Of a stretch of DNA of 8,893 nt, positions 6,905-8,893 are shown in pieces (position 1 is the stretch's first letter; the number at the start of each line of letters is the position of its first letter). Below the pieces are notes generated by a model. That model worked only from the letters and a program-made list of their open reading frames with translations, was not told the origin of the DNA and searched no databases. Origin of the DNA: Romboutsia sp. 13368 (GTDB lineage: Bacteria > Bacillota > Clostridia > Peptostreptococcales > Peptostreptococcaceae); contig NZ_CP048741.1 of the NCBI RefSeq assembly GCF_018336475.1, positions 1,687,368-1,696,260 on the forward strand. The letters are read 5' to 3'. The position numbers and the translations under genes were made by a program.

Positions 6905-8243
6905 AATAACCTCTTAATGCCTTCATTATAGATTGAGCCTTATCTAATGTTTCTTGATATTCATCTTCTGGATTTGAATCCCATGTCATTCCTCCGCCTA
7001 CTTGGAAATATACATTTTCATCTTTTTTTATAATAGTTCTTATTGCTATATTTAAATCCATATCCCCATCAAATCCTATATATCCTATAGATCCTGTATA
7101 AACATTTCTTTGAGTAGGTTCTAATTCATCTATTATTTCCATAGATCGTATCTTAGGAGCACCTGTTATAGATCCCCCCGGGAATGTTGCTTTTATAACA
7201 TCTATACAGTCCTTATCATCATCAAGTTCTCCAACTACAGTTGCCACTAGGTGATTTACATTTGCATATGGCTCTATTACAAATAGCTCAGGAACTTTAA
7301 CAGTACCTATTTTAGAGATTCTACCTATATCATTTCGCTCTAAATCTACTATCATAAGAAGTTCCGCTCTATCTTTTTCACTATTTTTTAATTCTTCTTG
7401 TAATTTCAAATCTTCTTCTTTATTTTTTCCTCTAGGTCTTGTACCTTTTATCGGCCTAGTTTCTACTTTCCTATCTACACATTTTATAAATCTTTCAGGA
7501 GAATTAGATAATATATGACTATCTTCGAAATTTAAAAATGCTCCAAAAGGTGCTGGACTAAATCTTCTTAAGTCTCTATATAATTCATAACTTGATAATG
7601 TTGTCTTTCCATTAAATCTTTGAGTTAAGTTAGCTTGATATATATCTCCTTGCCTTATATAGTCTTGTACTTTTCTTACTGCATTTTCAAACTCATTTTT
7701 AGTAAAGTTTGAAGTAAGTCTAGTTTTCTCAACTTCTTTTTCCTCATAGCAAATATTATCTATGCCATTTTTTTCAGATTCATTTATCTTAATTTCTATA
7801 TTTTTAATTATCTCATTTTCTTTTTCAACATCTAAATTAGGCGTTGCTATGTATGTTTTATTCTCTAAATGATCTATAGCTATTACCCAATTATAAAATC
7901 CAAAATATAAATCATATATATTTGTATCATCAACTGCTGTTCGAGGTAATTTTTCTATATAATTTCCTAAATCATAAGATAAGTATCCTACAGCTCCACC
8001 TATAAATGGTAGATGTGTATTATTTTCAACTTTATATTTATTTAACTCATTTTGTAAATAATCTAATGGATTTTCTTTAGTATTTTTATATTTTAATATT
8101 TTAAATGGATTGCTACTTATAAAAGAATATCTTCCTAACTTTTGTTTATCCATTGCACTATCTAATATAAAACTATTCTCATCATCTTTGAATATGGTAA
8201 ATAGTTCAAATGAATTTAATTTAGTATTTATTTCTTTAATCAT
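6894..8243 (-). CDS. pabB: Aminodeoxychorismate synthase component I PabB
   Basis: With the PabA glutaminase it converts chorismate to 4-amino-4-deoxychorismate. The protein is 449 aa, close to E. coli PabB. The N-terminal part has LGRYSFISSNP (36-46). The C-terminal chorismate-binding domain has RQGDIYQANLTQRF (197-210), SPAPFGAFLNF (229-239), SNSPERF (246-252), ETRPIKGTRPRG (261-272), MIVDLERNDIGR (297-308), and GGSITGAPK (356-364). The decisive residue is K266 in PIKGT: aminodeoxychorismate synthases carry Lys here, while anthranilate synthase (TrpE) carries Ala. GGGTGG about 8 bases upstream supports the ATG at 8243, one base after the pabA stop. A run of six G (7179-7174) within the FPGGS codons stands out from the AT-rich codon use around it. 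Confidence 0.94.
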   Translation of the reverse strand: MIKEINTKLNSFELFTIFKDDENSFILDSAMDKQKLGRYSFISSNPFKILKYKNTKENPLDYLQNELNKYKVENNTHLPFIGGAVGYLSYDLGNYIEKLPRTAVDDTNIYDLYFGFYNWVIAIDHLENKTYIATPNLDVEKENEIIKNIEIKINESEKNGIDNICYEEKEVEKTRLTSNFTKNEFENAVRKVQDYIRQGDIYQANLTQRFNGKTTLSSYELYRDLRRFSPAPFGAFLNFEDSHILSNSPERFIKCVDRKVETRPIKGTRPRGKNKEEDLKLQEELKNSEKDRAELLMIVDLERNDIGRISKIGTVKVPELFVIEPYANVNHLVATVVGELDDDKDCIDVIKATFPGGSITGAPKIRSMEIIDELEPTQRNVYTGSIGYIGFDGDMDLNIAIRTIIKKDENVYFQVGGGMTWDSNPEDEYQETLDKAQSIMKALRGYYEE

Positions 8244-8244
8244 A

Positions 8245-8829
8245 TTATATTTCCACCCTTTCTCTAGCCTCTTTTATAAAGTTTCTTAATATATCATGAC
8301 CTTGTTCTGATAATATCGCTTCTGGGTGGAATTGAACACCTTCAATTAAATATTTTTTATGTTTAATTCCCATTATTTCATTTTTATCAGTCATAGCAGT
8401 AACTTCTAATTCTTCTGGTAACGAATCTAAATCTACTACTAATGAATGGTATCTAGTAACATTTAAAGGGTTATTAAGATTTTTAAAAACACCTTTATTA
8501 TTATGTTTTATACTATGAACTTTTCCATGTACAGGTTGATGTGCTTTTATTACACTTCCTCCAAATACATGTCCTATTGTTTGATGACCTAAACAAATTC
8601 CAAGTATAGGCTTTATTCCTTTGAACTTATTTACAACATCTATACATATTCCTGCTTCTTTTGGTGAACATGGACCTGGAGATAAAACTATTATTTCAGG
8701 ATTTATTTTTTCTATTTCTTCTACTGTTACTTCATCATTTCTTTTTACAATAACTTCTTCACCTAATTCTCCAATATACTGAACTAGGTTGTACACAAAT
8801 GAATCATAATTATCAATCATTAAAATCAT
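8245..8829 (-). CDS. pabA: Aminodeoxychorismate synthase glutaminase component PabA
   Basis: This class I glutamine amidotransferase supplies ammonia from glutamine to PabB. The protein is 194 aa. The N-terminus MILMIDNYDSF is typical and fixes the start. The oxyanion-hole segment is SPGPCSP (50-56), the nucleophile is C79 in GICLGHQ (77-83), and the other triad residues are H168 and E170 in QFHPEA (166-171). RYHSLVV (126-132) is also conserved. AGGGAGG sits 8 bases before the ATG (8844-8838). In many Firmicutes one such subunit serves both PabB and TrpE. No trp gene is present here, and pabB begins one base after its stop, so PabA is the right primary name, but a dual role is possible. Confidence 0.92.
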   Translation of the reverse strand: MILMIDNYDSFVYNLVQYIGELGEEVIVKRNDEVTVEEIEKINPEIIVLSPGPCSPKEAGICIDVVNKFKGIKPILGICLGHQTIGHVFGGSVIKAHQPVHGKVHSIKHNNKGVFKNLNNPLNVTRYHSLVVDLDSLPEELEVTAMTDKNEIMGIKHKKYLIEGVQFHPEAILSEQGHDILRNFIKEARERVEI

Positions 8830-8893
8830 TGATATTTCCTCCCTGTATAATAAAAATCACTTTATCATGGCAATGTACTAGCATAGTTTAATC

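Noticed and set aside
6894..8829. Anthranilate synthase (TrpE/TrpG) as the identity of the first two genes
   Set aside because: PabB has Lys in PIKGT where TrpE has Ala. The pair is followed by an ADC lyase-like gene and folE/folP, with no trp genes nearby.
8830..8893. Promoter upstream of pabA (TTGCCA with TATTAT or TATACA)
   Set aside because: The spacing is 15 or 18 bases, and either -10 lies so close to the ribosome binding site that the transcript would start within or right at AGGGAGG. The true promoter is probably beyond the window edge or part of a longer operon.
8830..8893. Tetrahydrofolate riboswitch ahead of the folate operon
   Set aside because: Only 64 bases of leader are present and no paired conserved core of the THF riboswitch could be recognised. 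The remainder of any leader lies outside the window.

Overview
The window is AT-rich DNA from a low-GC Firmicute. The gene set, the protein sequences (lysine-, isoleucine- and asparagine-rich, with strong GGAGG-type ribosome binding sites) and the dnaG-rpoD order point to the Clostridia, most likely Peptostreptococcaceae (relatives of Clostridioides, Paraclostridium or Romboutsia). That placement is inferred from the look of the proteins, not from a search. All nine genes lie on the minus strand, so the region reads from high to low coordinates. No mobile element, tRNA, rRNA or CRISPR array is visible.

Region 1 (8829 down to 3229) is a tightly packed folate/aromatic operon: pabA, pabB, pabC, a nucleotidyltransferase-like gene of unknown function, folE, folP and a stand-alone DAHP synthase (aroF). 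Gaps between genes run from an 11-base overlap to 25 bases. A strong hairpin terminator sits 5 bases after the last stop codon. DAHP synthase opens the shikimate route to chorismate. PabA/PabB and PabC turn chorismate into p-aminobenzoate, FolE opens the pterin branch from GTP, and FolP joins pABA to the pterin. The steps between FolE and FolP (FolQ, FolB, FolK) are not encoded here. The operon start is not resolved, because only 64 bases upstream of pabA are present and they show no convincing promoter or riboswitch.

Region 2 (3228 down to 3025) is the only sizeable intergenic stretch. It holds a good SigA-type promoter and, just upstream, a close match to the sigma-H (Spo0H) promoter consensus with the same spacing as the B. 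subtilis spoVG promoter. Both point into dnaG-rpoD.

Region 3 (3024 down to 16) is the macromolecular-synthesis operon dnaG-rpoD. The two reading frames touch (TAATG), although the better rpoD start lies 18 bases further in. A perfect 11-bp hairpin terminator follows rpoD.

Most of the window is core housekeeping. The parts worth a second look are the uncharacterised nucleotidyltransferase inside the folate operon, the DAHP synthase occupying the position after folP, and the tandem sigma-H/sigma-A promoters of the primary sigma factor operon.
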